Assembly (NCBI GenBank): GCA_963513935.1
Contig: OY740769.1
Coordinates: 34,313,120-34,377,119, forward strand
DNA from: Aphrophora alni
Taxonomy: Eukaryota > Arthropoda > Insecta > Hemiptera > Aphrophoridae
Reading direction: 5' to 3'
DNA length: 64,000 nucleotides
In this document: piece after piece, positions 50,701 through 63,464 of the stretch
Layout of the letters: every line of letters starts with the position of its first letter
How positions within the stretch are numbered: the first letter of the stretch is position 1
Program-made: the position numbers and the translations under genes
Notes under the pieces: model-generated
The model's input: only the letters and a program-made list of their open reading frames with translations
What the model was told of the DNA's origin: nothing
Databases searched by the model: none

Positions 50701-52518
50701 ACTCAAATTAGATATGGTACCGTCATGTTTACAAATCGTTGGACTTGTTTGTTAAACAGAAAAATTCTTTAAAATAATTTTTAATGGCTGCCGATATTCA
50801 TTATCAAAAATGATTTTTTTTTAAATTTGGGCAGCTTTATAATCTGCATTCAGTGACGTACAAACGCATTTTCCACGACAAACTAAACAGAGTCTTCCTT
50901 TCTTCAACAATCATTTAATAATAGAGTACTATAAACGCCATTTAGTCACAAATACGGCAGTTTAAAACTTTTAAATAGTTTATTTTAACCGTCGCCGCTC
51001 CTTCTGATCGTATTCAAGAAGTTGTCAAATGAAGCTAGAATGATTGGGTACTAAATAACACTGGCACGGTTATAAAACCAAGGTTGCTGTGATAAAAAAT
51101 ACAAGCATGGTCCCTAGCGTAATAGCTAAAGTACCTTTGAAAAGCTGTTTTCATAATTGAGATTGTGTATATTATCAGATATAATTCTTTAATTGTGTAA
51201 AAAAAACCGACATTGTATAAATGGGTTTATAACATACTTTAAACTCTTCAGAAGGAAATATATACAGAATGTATTTTTTTAACTGTGTCTCCATTGGTAT
51301 ATTGGAAACGGTAAGATTTACAGAAATTTTAAATTGGAGAATTCACTTTTTTTATGCCCATTAAAAATATGATTTAGAATTTTATAAATTCGGGTGCCAT
51401 TTGTCCAATATGCCGGGCAACTTTGAAATTTGTTAAAGATCACCTTATATTTTATGGGTTTTTCAGGTGTAAACCAATATTTTAAGAATGTTTTATTATT
51501 GGGTATTTTTTTAATATTTAGGCATTTTGAAATTACAGGCGCTTAAATTTCAGAAAAATTAACTTTTGATATACCTACAAATTATTGAATCACACCTAAA
51601 ATGTTACAATAGCTAACTTTTGAACCGTTAGGGGTCAAATAATTTTTTTTTAAGTGCTAAATTTCATTAAAAATAGGGATTTGATTTTTTTAATGTTATT
51701 TTGTATTTTGTTATTCACAAGGTCTAACACATCCAGTAATAATTACAAACTGTTTTAAGCAAATAGATGTTTTATACAATTACCAGAAAATTATGATTCC
51801 TGTTTTCTGGCGAAAATTTTGTTAACAACTAGAACGCCACATGAATATTGACTTTAAATTGTTTCTTAAATAACATGATTAGACTTTTGAGAACTATTAA
51901 TTTTACCTGTATATAGTGCCTAATTATAGGCAAGACACGGTATTTTTCAAAATTAGCAGGATCTAGCTCCGAAACCATTAAGTTTTTAAAAAAAGTCAAG
52001 AATAGAAAAGTCTTGAAAAAATGTATACTATTCATATATGTAAAAAAATACAGGGTGCTCTATAACTAATTTCAAAGTTGGCCACCATATTGGAAAATAG
52101 CGGCCGAATTAAAAATTCTAAATACATATTTAATGAGCATACAAAATAAGGTGAAGTCCCCCCATTTAAAGTTTCATGTAAAACTTACTGTTTCCGAAGT
52201 ACCAATGGTGGCACAGTTAAAAGAGACACTCTCTATATCTGACTATAACTAGAAATATAACTACTAATTCCCTACAAAATAACTCATAAATTATTAAACT
52301 ACAAAATATTAAAAGCACAAAGTGGATATAGGGTTATAGAGTAACACACATGTACTAAGAATATTGTTTTGTTTTATTTTTTTTAGGAAACATTTTCAGA
52401 GGTTACTGTTACACAAAATGTATGATGAACAACGCCAGAACTATTGTTTGAAAGGCAAATGGGTATAAGGAGTTTAGTTGTCCTTACTACAAACTAAGCA
52501 CAGTAGTTGGAATAGGAT

Positions 52519-54103
52519 TTAGTAGCATCCGCAACCACAACCATAACCGCCATAACCGTAGCCGGGATAACCGCCATAACCATATCCGTATCCTGGGTAT
52601 CCACCATATCCAAATCCATCATAGCCATAACCATAACCACCACAACCGCAAGGTTCAACGAAGGTTTCAACAACAGGTACGCAGGAGACAGTGGTAACTT
52701 CAGTGACGGGTTCGCAGCAACAGCAGTCGCAACCACATCCGCAACCATATCCGTCATATCCATAACCATAACCGTAGCCGGGGTATCCACCATAGTATCC
52801 ACCATAACCATAACCGTATCCTGGGTATCCGCCATATCCAAATCCATCATAGCCATATCCATATCCACCACAAGAAGGTACGCAGTAGGTATCTACATCT
52901 ACTACAAGAGGTTCACAACCACCACAACCGTATCCACCATATCCATAACCGGGATATCCGTAACCACCGAAATATCCATCGTAACCACACCCAGATGATA
53001 TCTGTAAAATAAAATAAATTTGTTTTACTTTTGATGATTTTCATTTATCCTGAATGTGAATATCCATGTGTAGATTTAAATTTAGTTTTTATATTTTGTT
53101 ACAATTTGAAACAATGTAGAGCCTTTTGTCTAGAAAATTGTGAACATTAACAAACATTGTCTTTATATTGAATTGAACACAGAATGCACTTGAAAATTAT
53201 TGCACAATAGAATGTTAATTGTTTAAAATTTAATTTTAATTTTTAGGATAATAATTTCTACGTTTCTACAAAATGTCACAATTCAGAATAATTTTTACTA
53301 TGGTTTTTACAGCTTTTTACATTTAAACATTACAACATTCTTTTAGTTTGTATTTATTATCACTATTAAAATTGACTTTAGTTTGATATATATATAAGTT
53401 TAGTTTTTGATTGAAGGTCAAAAAATTCAGGAAAATTTCATTAGGTTACATCTTGAATATTGTGCTAAGTTTAAAATAATAATTAAAGGTATGAAGCTAG
53501 AGAATATGTTAGATTATACATTCACACATATAAATAAATTGTATATATATTGCATCCAATAAACATTGCAAGCGAAAAAGTCAGCAGTTTTGGAAAATTA
53601 AGTATTAAAGATTATACTGATAATTAATAAAAACACGGATATTGTTCTATAAGGGACATGAAATAACGTAAATCTTAACTAAATGGTGATTTTAAAAATA
53701 AAATAATGAATTAAATATATTGATTTAGTAAGTAAGAATTTTATTTCTATATTTCCCCGTTTACTGTTAAATAAAAAATAAAAAAAAACATGTTTACACC
53801 TTGGATTAATTCAAAAAACTATCTACAGCTCTGATAAAATCATACATCAATGAACATTATTGTTTAAAATTTATTACATATAGTATTTTTAATTTCCATC
53901 AAATCAATCATTTAAGTGGCTAACCTTCAGTTAAGAGTTAGTTGCAATATAATGGAATAGTTTTACCATTTATGAACACGAATAATTATATTGCATACTT
54001 AAAAGTAAATTGTTAAATAAAATTAGATATTATGTATATAAAAACATACCTGGACGAAAGCGAAGAGTGCCAAAGCACAGACTGCTACTTGGAATGCTGC
54101 CAT
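52519..54103 (-). CDS. G9: secreted Gly/Tyr/Cys-rich protein with blocks A and B
   Basis: Exon 1 is 54050-54103 (MAAFQVAVCALALFAFVQ) and exon 2 is 52519-53001 (minus), with a 1048-bp phase-0 intron ending TTTTACAG. Product is 178 residues. ISSGCGYDGYFGGYGYPGYG leads to block A at about residue 47 (CEPLVVDVDTYCVP). GYDGFGYGGYPGYG repeats follow, then the CDCCC cluster with block B at about 114 (CEPVTEVTTVSCVP, then VVETFVEPC), and a tail ending GCGCGCY. It is almost identical to G10 (12 bp shorter in the tail), including its 3' UTR start. A possible minus AATAAA is at 52373-52378. Inferred secreted structural protein. Confidence 0.9.
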
Positions 54104-54147
54104 TTTGTTTCTTGGTTGCAAGTGTACCTGGTCTACCTAAGTGAATT

Positions 54148-54242
54148 CTTTTATACTACCTTCTATCGAAAAGCACCTGTGTCTCGGATCCCGATAGATC
54201 ACAGCTGTACGATTTCGCTCCGTATTGGTAAGATAAAGCACA
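54148..54242 (-). promoter_or_regulatory. G9 core promoter
   Basis: Minus: GATA box TGTGCTTTATCTTA at 54229-54242 and TATAAAAG at 54148-54155. In the ACGTG position it reads CTATCGGGATCC, so this element is lost, as in G10. Confidence 0.73.
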
Positions 54243-56688
54243 GTTGGTAATCTTTAAGATGTTTGTTGTATGCGTTTCACAGTCAAATAAAGCACGCAGA
54301 TCTTTATATCTGAATACTTTACTTATCATATATTGATAATATTTTAATACTAATCCTATGTCTTACATTATTTTAAGAGCAATAAAATAACTATGCTATA
54401 ACTTTCCCGTATTCAGCAAAACCATTATCTGTCCACAATTTTTGAACATTTTTATAATGTTTACCATCGAAGATAGGGTTCCACATCACGTTCAAGGTCA
54501 CTTTTATATTTTATACTTATTATTCAAAGGGTAAATTGTTTTTGATTTTACTGAAGTTGAATAAGAATTGCATTTTATTTATATATCAGTTGAAAATATT
54601 CAAATTGATAATTTTCTTTATTGATAACGTAGAAAACTTGGTATAAAAAACAGTTTTTTGGTTACACAGCAGGTAAATTGTAATTATTATCCAGCCAATA
54701 GGGAAAAGTAATAGCTCATTACATACAAACTGTCCCATTACTCCCTTTAATATAAATTTGTTACCAACAATGCGCATTTTGGAAACGATTCAGGACTACA
54801 GAATTTACATTTTTACATAACAGGATATAAATTGGGTTTTGGTGGATATACTCAATTTATTTAAATTGTCCGCTATTAAGCGATACTGAAATAATGAGTA
54901 GAGAAAATTCATAAAAAGAGAGCGTTGTTGCTTTCTCCTTTCCAGATATATCAACCTATTTATATATGTAAAGGAGCTAAGTAATTTATTTTTTTATTAA
55001 ATTTTAAAGGGATTTGATTTTTTTTTTTTTTTAGTTTTAAGGCGAAAAACCATTTTGGCCATTATTGCCAGCTAAATTTTATAACAATGTCTAAAATAAA
55101 TTTTTTAGCAAAAAGCTGTTAGGTCGTGACTGATTCACAATGATAAAACGATGGAGGTGAGGTATTTGGGCGCTTTAGAAAATATGGGGGGGGGGTGGAG
55201 TTTTTTTATATCTAAGAAATTGTAAACTGTAATTAATAATTAAAAATAAAAACAGTACTGCAGTAACGATTTGCATGAAACATGCTCTTTCGATGGTTTT
55301 TCTCTTCTAGTTATTCCTTTTAACAAGAGATATCGCTCGACAATAGCTACAATTTAAAATTCCCTCCAATATTCTGCGTTGGTTTACTCGTTGTAAATTT
55401 AGATGAGAATGGCGAGATTTGAAGGAAATCTGGAATACATACTAGATCTCATAATCTGTATGCCTGATTTCATTTGAAAACACGTATCACTAATAATATT
55501 TCGTATGGTTAGAGCCATACCAGTACAATTTTAAATTCTATTTTCTGAAATTTGTATAGTTCTGCAACATCAAGACAATTTCTAAATTTTATTTTATTTT
55601 AAAGATTATAAATCAAAATAAATGTAAAGAGTAATAACCAATATTTTATGTAACCTTTTAATTATTTTTGGATTATAAAAGTTTATAACATAATATCCAC
55701 TTTTTTTACAAAAAAAGTTTATATACACAATCTACGAAATTGGTTAACATAATGCATAACCTTTATGTGAAAAAATTTAAATGGTTTACAAAACCACGTT
55801 TTAATGAAAACATCATCCTCAAACGCTATACTCAAACATTTGTGACACTAATCTACGAGAGACTAGGCCAATATGTTTTGCAGGTAGTCTTCACCTCTTG
55901 TATTTTTAATTGAAAAAATATGTGAATTGTAAACAACTGAAGATGTTGACATAGCCATTGGAACGTAGTTGTTTTACAAATAAAATGTTTTATGGGGATA
56001 TTAAATTTTTATAAATAATTTTTTGATAAAATATGAAGTTATCATTATTACATTTATGTCATATTTAGTAGAAGTAAATATCATTCTATTCTATGTGTGG
56101 ATTAGTACCCATAATAACACATGCGAAATAAGCTTGTATATTTTTTAAATAATACCTATTTAGCTGTCTCATGCCGAAGAGTAGGCGAGAAATAATGAAA
56201 TGACATACCCTTCATAATATCTGTTTTTATAATTAAATAAATTTTATCTTAGTTGATTTAGTGATAGCTAATATGTTATGAAAAAGTAATTAAAGCCAAA
56301 TAACTTATTAAAAAAAAAAAGGTTTACTATATTTTGCTGTTTTTATCTATTTGTTTGTAATAGAGGGTCAGAATTAAATTTTTAATCATAATTAAACATC
56401 GTGTTAGGAATAAAAAAATAATTTCGATGTCAATACCTTTTTACAAGTTCGTTGGTCAAATGAATTAGCTGATAAATTTCTAATTAGTTGCCGTTTAACA
56501 TTTTTGATAATAACAACTTCCCGTCTATCCGTCTTTTAATGTTTAAAAACAGATCATTGTCTTCCTAAATATAAACTGTGTCCCATATATGTCCTTTGAT
56601 CTTTTCACAGATAGTCTAATAGTTAGTTATTGCTAAATATCGTAAACCTACAAAGGAATAATCTAAAAATTAGACAATTACTTATTAC

Positions 56689-57090
56689 CTTAACTTTTGC
56701 ATGCACAAATTTCGGTACTATATTATTTTTAATACACTGACTGTTAATCCATATATGTTGAGATGCTAAAGCTTTCTTTTTTCTTAGTCTTTTAAACAAA
56801 ACGGTCAAACGTGCTGTACTTGCTTCTTTACTTTATTATTACTGTTGAGACCTATGGTTCTTGGTGGAATTCCATGTTTAAAGATAATAAAACACAATTT
56901 TTTTTTATTTTGTAATATCCACTTTTTATTAGTCTAGCCGGCCAATGGTTTCGCCTGCTAAGGCATTGACGAGGCTAGACTAATAAAAAGTGGATATTAC
57001 AAAATAAAAAAAAAATGTGTTTTATTATCTTTATACATGGAATTCCACCAAGAACCATCGGTCTCAACAGTAATGAAAATTACTTATTAC
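56689..57090. mobile_element. 402-bp insertion present only in duplicate unit 2, with a 102-bp-arm hairpin
   Basis: AATTACTTATTAC occurs at 56676-56688 and again at 57078-57090, but only once at the matching site of unit 1 (near 48553-48568). The intervening DNA is therefore either an insertion with a 13-bp target duplication or a deletion in unit 1. It contains a near-perfect inverted repeat: arms 56838-56939 and 56973-57074 around a 33-bp loop containing CCAATGGTTTCGCCTGC. The left 150 bp of the segment is outside the hairpin. Confidence 0.75.
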
Positions 57091-59907
57091 TTCAAAAATG
57101 TTGACTATTTTGATTTAATTTAATTCAAATTTGACATTTTGGGCAGTTTTTCAATCTCCCAAATAATAAAAAAATATATAGATTATTTGTAACTGTTTTC
57201 AGAAAATTTTCATACCTATGGATATTGTATTAGTCTATACTACCTTATATTGTTATATATTTTGCAAGTATAGTTATATAGGTAGTGATTTACTATGCCA
57301 ATAAGATGCCCTTGAAATATCTTACTTTCTTTTCTTAAGGATGAGCACCAACGGGCACTCATTAAATTTTCTTTAAGGACAAAGGTAAGTTTACGAGAAC
57401 TTTGAGTCACTCTGGAGTGTAAGTCAACGATAAAGCAGACGAAGTTACCAGATAGATTCACTCTTTTTTGAGAGAATACCATGTAGGATATCGATTGTAT
57501 AAGAAGCTAAGTGCAAGAAGACTACTTGCAGGATAGGATGTAAGAGCACCACGACGAGTTGAATTGTAGAATGCATGGGTCATGATAGAGGCCAATGAGC
57601 TTACATGCTACCTATATTCTTTAGGTTCCACAGGTACTATTGGATAACGTGATAAGGCACTGATAACAGAACATACATTTCAACACAATATATAAGAGAG
57701 ATGGGCTAACTTGTGAGTGATCTGAAAAATTGAAAAATATAAATATTGAAGGATGGTTTCAGCAATGAGGATATTTGGTGCAATGTGCTTGGAACTTTGG
57801 AACTGAAATATATGGATCTTCAGAACATGGACCTAGTGAGGCTTCTCAGAAAGGTTCCATCGGCTGCCTCAAAGTAAAGAATAATATTATACAGTTTGTA
57901 GATAAAAACATATTAAGCAAATAACGTAAAGAAAATTCACTTCATAATATGTTAGCGTAGACTATCAGCTACGTATCAAGTTATCACGCTATTTACAGAG
58001 ACTTGCTTTTAAATACTCATAACATAACTGTTACTTTTAGTAGATTTCCTGACTGAATTCCAAAATTTAGATGTCGTACCACATATGATAATAACCTTCA
58101 TCGTCATTTAGGGTGTTTATTTTCTTAAACTGGTGGCTACCAAATAAGATTGAAAAATCTGTGGAATAGTGGACTTAATAAAAGTTATACATGAAGAAAT
58201 ACGGAATGTAACCAAACAACTCTTAAAGACAACGTAATGGCGCGGTTCAGACTACATAGGTAAAACCATTAAACTTTTTTTATTTTTATGTCGTTTAAAA
58301 ACTCTTTTCAGATATTTTAACCTCATAAAAATTGGAAGAAATTAGCATAAAATAAAGACCCCTTAGTCATCGAATATTCTAATATTGTGATTGTCGGAAA
58401 TGTACAAGTTTTGGTCAAGAGAGACCTCATAGGAAAGATGAATCAGATATATCTGACCTAAGACTACATGAAAAAAGGCTTAGATCCAGCTTAGTTATCT
58501 CGGGGTTACTAATCCCGTATTCGATAAAGTGAGCCCTTGAGAGAATAATCTTTTATATATGTTGATAAACCATTAATATTAACTCCAACTCAAAATTCAG
58601 ATATCTTTTGTAATATTGAGTGCATAATGTTTACACTTTTTTGAGCCACAATATAATATTAACGATATCAAACTCCTGCAATAAAATCACCTAAAGTATA
58701 TTCTAATCTTCATTCATGCACTAACGTTAGCATTGGAAACATCTATCACAAATACGTGTTGCTATCTACCTTAATGAAATATAGTGTCTAGTTAAAGGCA
58801 CGATCTAGAATTTCATCTCGCACGATTTTTATTTATCCTAATGATAGAGCATTCTTGCGATTTTGTCATTGCTACCTCTCCAAAAGTACGAGGCCATAGT
58901 TGCTGTGTTTGCTACATAGATGGCTTTGGTGATTTAAAATATAATAACTAACGACTTTTCAATGTGATCATCCTAGTGAAAACGCTAACATTAGAGACCA
59001 TGCATTATTCACTGATCCTACTCTTAGAAAACCTTACCACCAATTTTAACTCGCGAATAATAAAGTAGTGAGTATTATTAGTTAGCGTTTTAAGTGTCGC
59101 AATTCGATCCGATTTTACTCAAATTAGATATGTATGGTCAAGTTTACAAATCGTTGGACTAGATTGTTAAACAGAAAAAAAATCTTTAAAATAATTTTTA
59201 ATGGCTGCAGATATTCATTATCAAAAAGGAATTTATAATAAATTTGGGCAGCTTTATAATCTGCATTCAGTGATGTACAAACACATTTTCCACGACAAAC
59301 TAAATAGAGTTTTCCTTTCTTCAATAATCATTTAATATTAGAGTACTAAACAACATTTAGTCACAAACACGGCAGTTTGAAACTTTTAAATAGTTTATTT
59401 TAACTGTCACTGCACCTTCTGATAGTATTCAAGAAGTTGTCAAATGAGGCTAGAATGATTGTGTACTAAAGAACACTGGCACGGTTATAAAACCAAGGTT
59501 GCTGTGATAAAAACTACAAGCATGGTCCCTAGCGTAATAACTAAAGTACCATAAGAATACATTTAACAGCTGTTTGCATAATTGATATTAGCTGTGTATA
59601 TTATCAGATATAATTCGTTAATTGTGTGTATATATATATATTTAGATACATAATTTAAACTCTTCAGAAGGAAATATATACATCTAGAAATAAAAAGGGT
59701 GAATAATCTACTTCCCCATAAAATATATCTTAGATTAATATATTGCAAAATATCAATAGCATTAAGTGGATGCAGGGTTATAGAGTAACACATATGTACT
59801 GTAAATATTGTTTAGTTTTATTATTTAGAAAATAGTATTACTGTTATACAATAAACTATAAACTACAATAAATTACTATAAGCTAGCCGCAGTAGTTGGA
59901 ATAGGAT

Positions 59908-61521
59908 TTAGTAGCATCCGCAACCACAGCCATAACCGCCATAACCGTAGCCGGGGTAACCACCATAGTAACCACCATAACCATAACCGTATCCTGGATA
60001 TCCACCATATCCAAATCCATCATAGCCATAACCATAACCTCCACAACCGCAAGGTTCAACGAAGGTTTCAACAACGGGTACGCAGGAGACAGTGGTAACT
60101 TCAGTGACGGGTTCGCAGCAACAGCAGTCGCAACCACATCCGCAACCATATCCGTCATATCCATAACCATAACCGTAGCCGGGGTATCCACCATAGTATC
60201 CACCATAACCATAACCGTATCCTGGGTATCCGCCATATCCAAATCCATCATAGCCATATCCATATCCACCACAAGAAGGTACGCAGTAGGTATCTACATC
60301 TACTACAAGAGGTTCACAACCACCACAACCGTATCCACCATATCCATAACCGGGATATCCGTAACCACCGAAATATCCATCGTAACCACACCCAGATGAT
60401 ATCTGTAAAATAAAATAAATTTGTTTTACTTTTGATGATTTTCATTTATCCTGAATATGAATATCCATGTGTAGATTTAAATTTAGTTTTTATATTTTGT
60501 TTCAATTTGAAACAATGTAGAGCCTTTGGCTAGAAAATTGTGAACATTAACAAACAATATCTTTATATTGAATTGAACACAGAATGCACTGTGCTAATTG
60601 AAAATTAATGCACAATTGGATGTTAATTGTTTAAAATTTAATTTTAATTTTTAGGATAATAATTTCTACGTTTCTACACAATGTCACAATTCAGAATATT
60701 TTTACTATGGTTTTTACAGCTTTTTACATTTAAACATTACAACATTCTTTTAGTTTGTATTTATTATCATTATTAAAACTGACTTTAGTTTGATATATAT
60801 ATATATATATAAGTTTAGTTTTTAATTGAAGGTCAAAAAATTCAGGAAAATATCATTAGGTTACATCTTGAATATAGTGTTAAGTTCCAAATAATAAAAA
60901 TTTAGGAACCTAGAGAGAATGAGAGATTATATATAAATGTAAATTACCAGTTTTTTGCATCCAATATAGATTGCAAGTGGGAAAGTCAGCAGTTTTGGAA
61001 AATTAAGTATTAAAAATTATACTGATAATTAAGTAAAATACAGAAATTATTCTATAAGGGAAATAAATTAGGTGAAATAACGTAAATATTACTTAAATGG
61101 TGATTTAAAAAATAAAATAATGAATTAAATGTATTGATTTTGTGAGGAAGAATTTTATTTCTATATTTCCCCATTTACTTTTAAATTTAACAAAACATTT
61201 TTACATCTAGGATTAATTCAATAAATTATCTATACTCTTCATAAATTCATACATTAATGAACATTATAGTTTAAAATTTATTACATATATTATTTTTAAT
61301 TTCCATCAAATCAATCATTTAAAAAGTTGACTAACCTTCGGTTAAGAGATAGTTGCAATATAATGAAATAGTTTTACCATTTACGAACACGAATTCGAAT
61401 ATTGGTTATTTAAAACTAAATTGGTAAATAAAATTAACTATTGAAATATATGTATATAAAAACATACATGGACGAAAGCGAAGAGTGCCAAAGCACAGAC
61501 TGCTACTTGGAATGCTGCCAT
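59908..61521 (-). CDS. G10: secreted Gly/Tyr/Cys-rich protein, altered donor site
   Basis: Exon 1 is 61468-61521 and exon 2 is 59908-60402 (minus), with a 1065-bp phase-0 intron. Product is 182 residues. The signal peptide is MAAFQVAVCALALFAFVH. The last codon is CAT instead of CAG, which also changes the final exon base before the GTATGT donor from G to T and should weaken splicing. The mature part is as in G9, with block A at about residue 47 and block B at about 114; the tail has four extra residues (a GYYG-type repeat) and ends GCGCY. Minus AATAAA is at 59817-59822. It is the tandem-duplicate partner of G9 and stands head-to-head with G11. Inferred secreted structural protein. Confidence 0.88.
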
Positions 61522-61566
61522 TATGTTTCTTGGTTGCAAAGTGTATCTGATTTACCTAAGTGAATT

Positions 61567-61661
61567 CTTTTATACTACCTTCCATCGACTAGCACCTTTA
61601 TCTCGAACCCCGATAGATCACAGCTGTACGATTTTGATCCGTATTGGTAAGATAAAGCACA
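61567..61661 (-). promoter_or_regulatory. G10 core promoter
   Basis: Minus: GATA box TGTGCTTTATCTTA at 61648-61661 and TATAAAAG at 61567-61574. Same spacing as G9. No ACGTG element. Confidence 0.73.
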
Positions 61662-63325
61662 GTTGGTAATCTTTAAGATATTTGTTGTGTGTATAATATA
61701 CGTATCACAGTAAAATAAAGCACGCATATCTTAAGATATATTTAATCTTCGATTATATCTGAATACTGTACATATCACATCTCATTATTTTAATATTAAT
61801 CCTATGTCTTATATTATTTTAACTGTAATAATAAACTATGCAATAAATTTCCCGTATTCACAAAAACCATTAAGTTATGTGTACACAGTTTTTTGTAATA
61901 TTTACCATAGAAAATAATGTTCTACTCAAGAATAAATGGCACTGTTATTTTATATACCTAATATTTAAATGGTGAACATTATTTAAATTTCATTGAAGTT
62001 GAATAGGAATTATATTGGCAAATTTACAAGAAATTGGAATTAATGAAAGATACATATATTTCGTAATTGATGACTTAGTGAAACTTCATTCAGAATTTAG
62101 AAAAGAAAAAGATATTAGATTTCAGAATAGGTAACTTTTATTATAAATTATTGTTACAATTTCGATCTCATTATCTCTTACCTCTCTGACTTTAGGTTAT
62201 GAAAAGTCTCCCTATCCTCCCAGTAAGAGAAAGTTTTAACTCGTTATATTCAAAATGCATTAAAAATCCCCCACCTCCAATCTAAATTTTGAACCTGTCA
62301 ATTCTAAGAATAAGTATTTTTGAAAATATTTAGGAGTGCAGAAGCTAAATTTGGCTTAAAAGGATATAAATTACTATTTTGGGGAGAAACTCACTACATT
62401 TTAATTTTCTCCTATTCTGTGATAGATCATTCTGTGAAGGAAACTCAAAGAAATAGAAGGCCTATATAAAATATTAACATGTTAAATTTTCAACAAATCT
62501 TTGTAACCGTATTATTTTTACCAAAATTTTTTTAAAGGTTTGATATCAAAGAAAACAGCTAGAATCTAATAACAATGACTAAAATATAGATTTTCTAGGA
62601 AATGGTAATAGATCGTTATTAGTTCACAATGAAATTACGATTGGGGGTTGGGGGAGTTGTTTGGGCACATAAAAAAATAGATCCTGGAGAATCTTCTTAT
62701 ATTAACAAAATATGTTTTGTAGTAAATATTTGGAAAACAAAAAATAGTTCTGTAGTAACGATTTCGGTAGAATACATTTCGATGATTTTTATCTTCTACT
62801 TATTACCTCTAAGCACTCGACATTAGTTTACAATTAAAACTTCCAGGTCCATTCCTTCCACCAATATGCTTTGTGAATATACTAGTTTCAAATATAGATG
62901 GGAAGGGCGAAATTTGTAGGACAAGTGGTATAAATACTATATGCCATAATTTTTATCCTTTATTTTTTATTAAAGTTGATTTCCTCTTAACAATCCAGAA
63001 ATTCAGAGCCATGTCAGTACAATATATAATACTATTTTCCTAATGTAAAATAGTTCTGCGCTCCGTAGATTTAATTTCTAAATTTAACTTTCTTGTAAAG
63101 TTCATAAATGGAATTTAATGTAAAGAGTTTTTTACCGATATATTAAATAATACTATTATTTGTAGATTATAAAAGGTGTATCAAATAATATACTCTTTAA
63201 TTTCAACAATTTCTTAATATACAATATCTCAGAGATTGGTTGAGATATTTCTTAAGATTTTTGTGTACAATTTTACACAGATTACCAAATATAAACAAAT
63301 TCTAAATATAACAAGATACTTGCTT

Positions 63326-63418
63326 TGTGCCCTATCTTATACGTATGAGACAAACTAAACTGCGAAATGTTAAACATGGATCGAAGAGAAGATAAATGAA
63401 GATATGGAATAGTATAAG
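63326..63418 (+). promoter_or_regulatory. G11 core promoter
   Basis: GATA box TGTGCCCTATCTTA at 63326-63339, TAAACATGG at 63371-63379 (one base off the TAAACGTGG of G1, at the same distance from TATA) and TATAAG at 63413-63418. The leader contains GGTACACTTG. Confidence 0.73.
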
Positions 63419-63464
63419 AGAGTTCACTCGCCAAGGTTCGGTACACTTGTCACTAAGAAACATA

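Larger units (their letters stand above)
47700..55755. repeat. Tandem segmental duplicate, unit 1 (contains G9)
   Basis: Blocks throughout this stretch recur in the same order in 55760-63250. Examples are 47755/55850, 48490/56605, 48780/57290, 50440/58850, 51060/59450, G9/G10 and 55560/63050. Between 47.7 and 52.3 kb no gene is supported; a patch at about 48890-49340 has mixed composition, but its frames are broken. Confidence 0.8.
55760..63250. repeat. Tandem segmental duplicate, unit 2 (contains G10)
   Basis: Second copy of the 47700-55755 unit, directly adjoining it. It differs by many small changes and by the 402-bp insertion at 56689-57090. Non-genic parts contain no supported coding region. 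An (AT)n patch is near 60798-60810. Confidence 0.8.
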
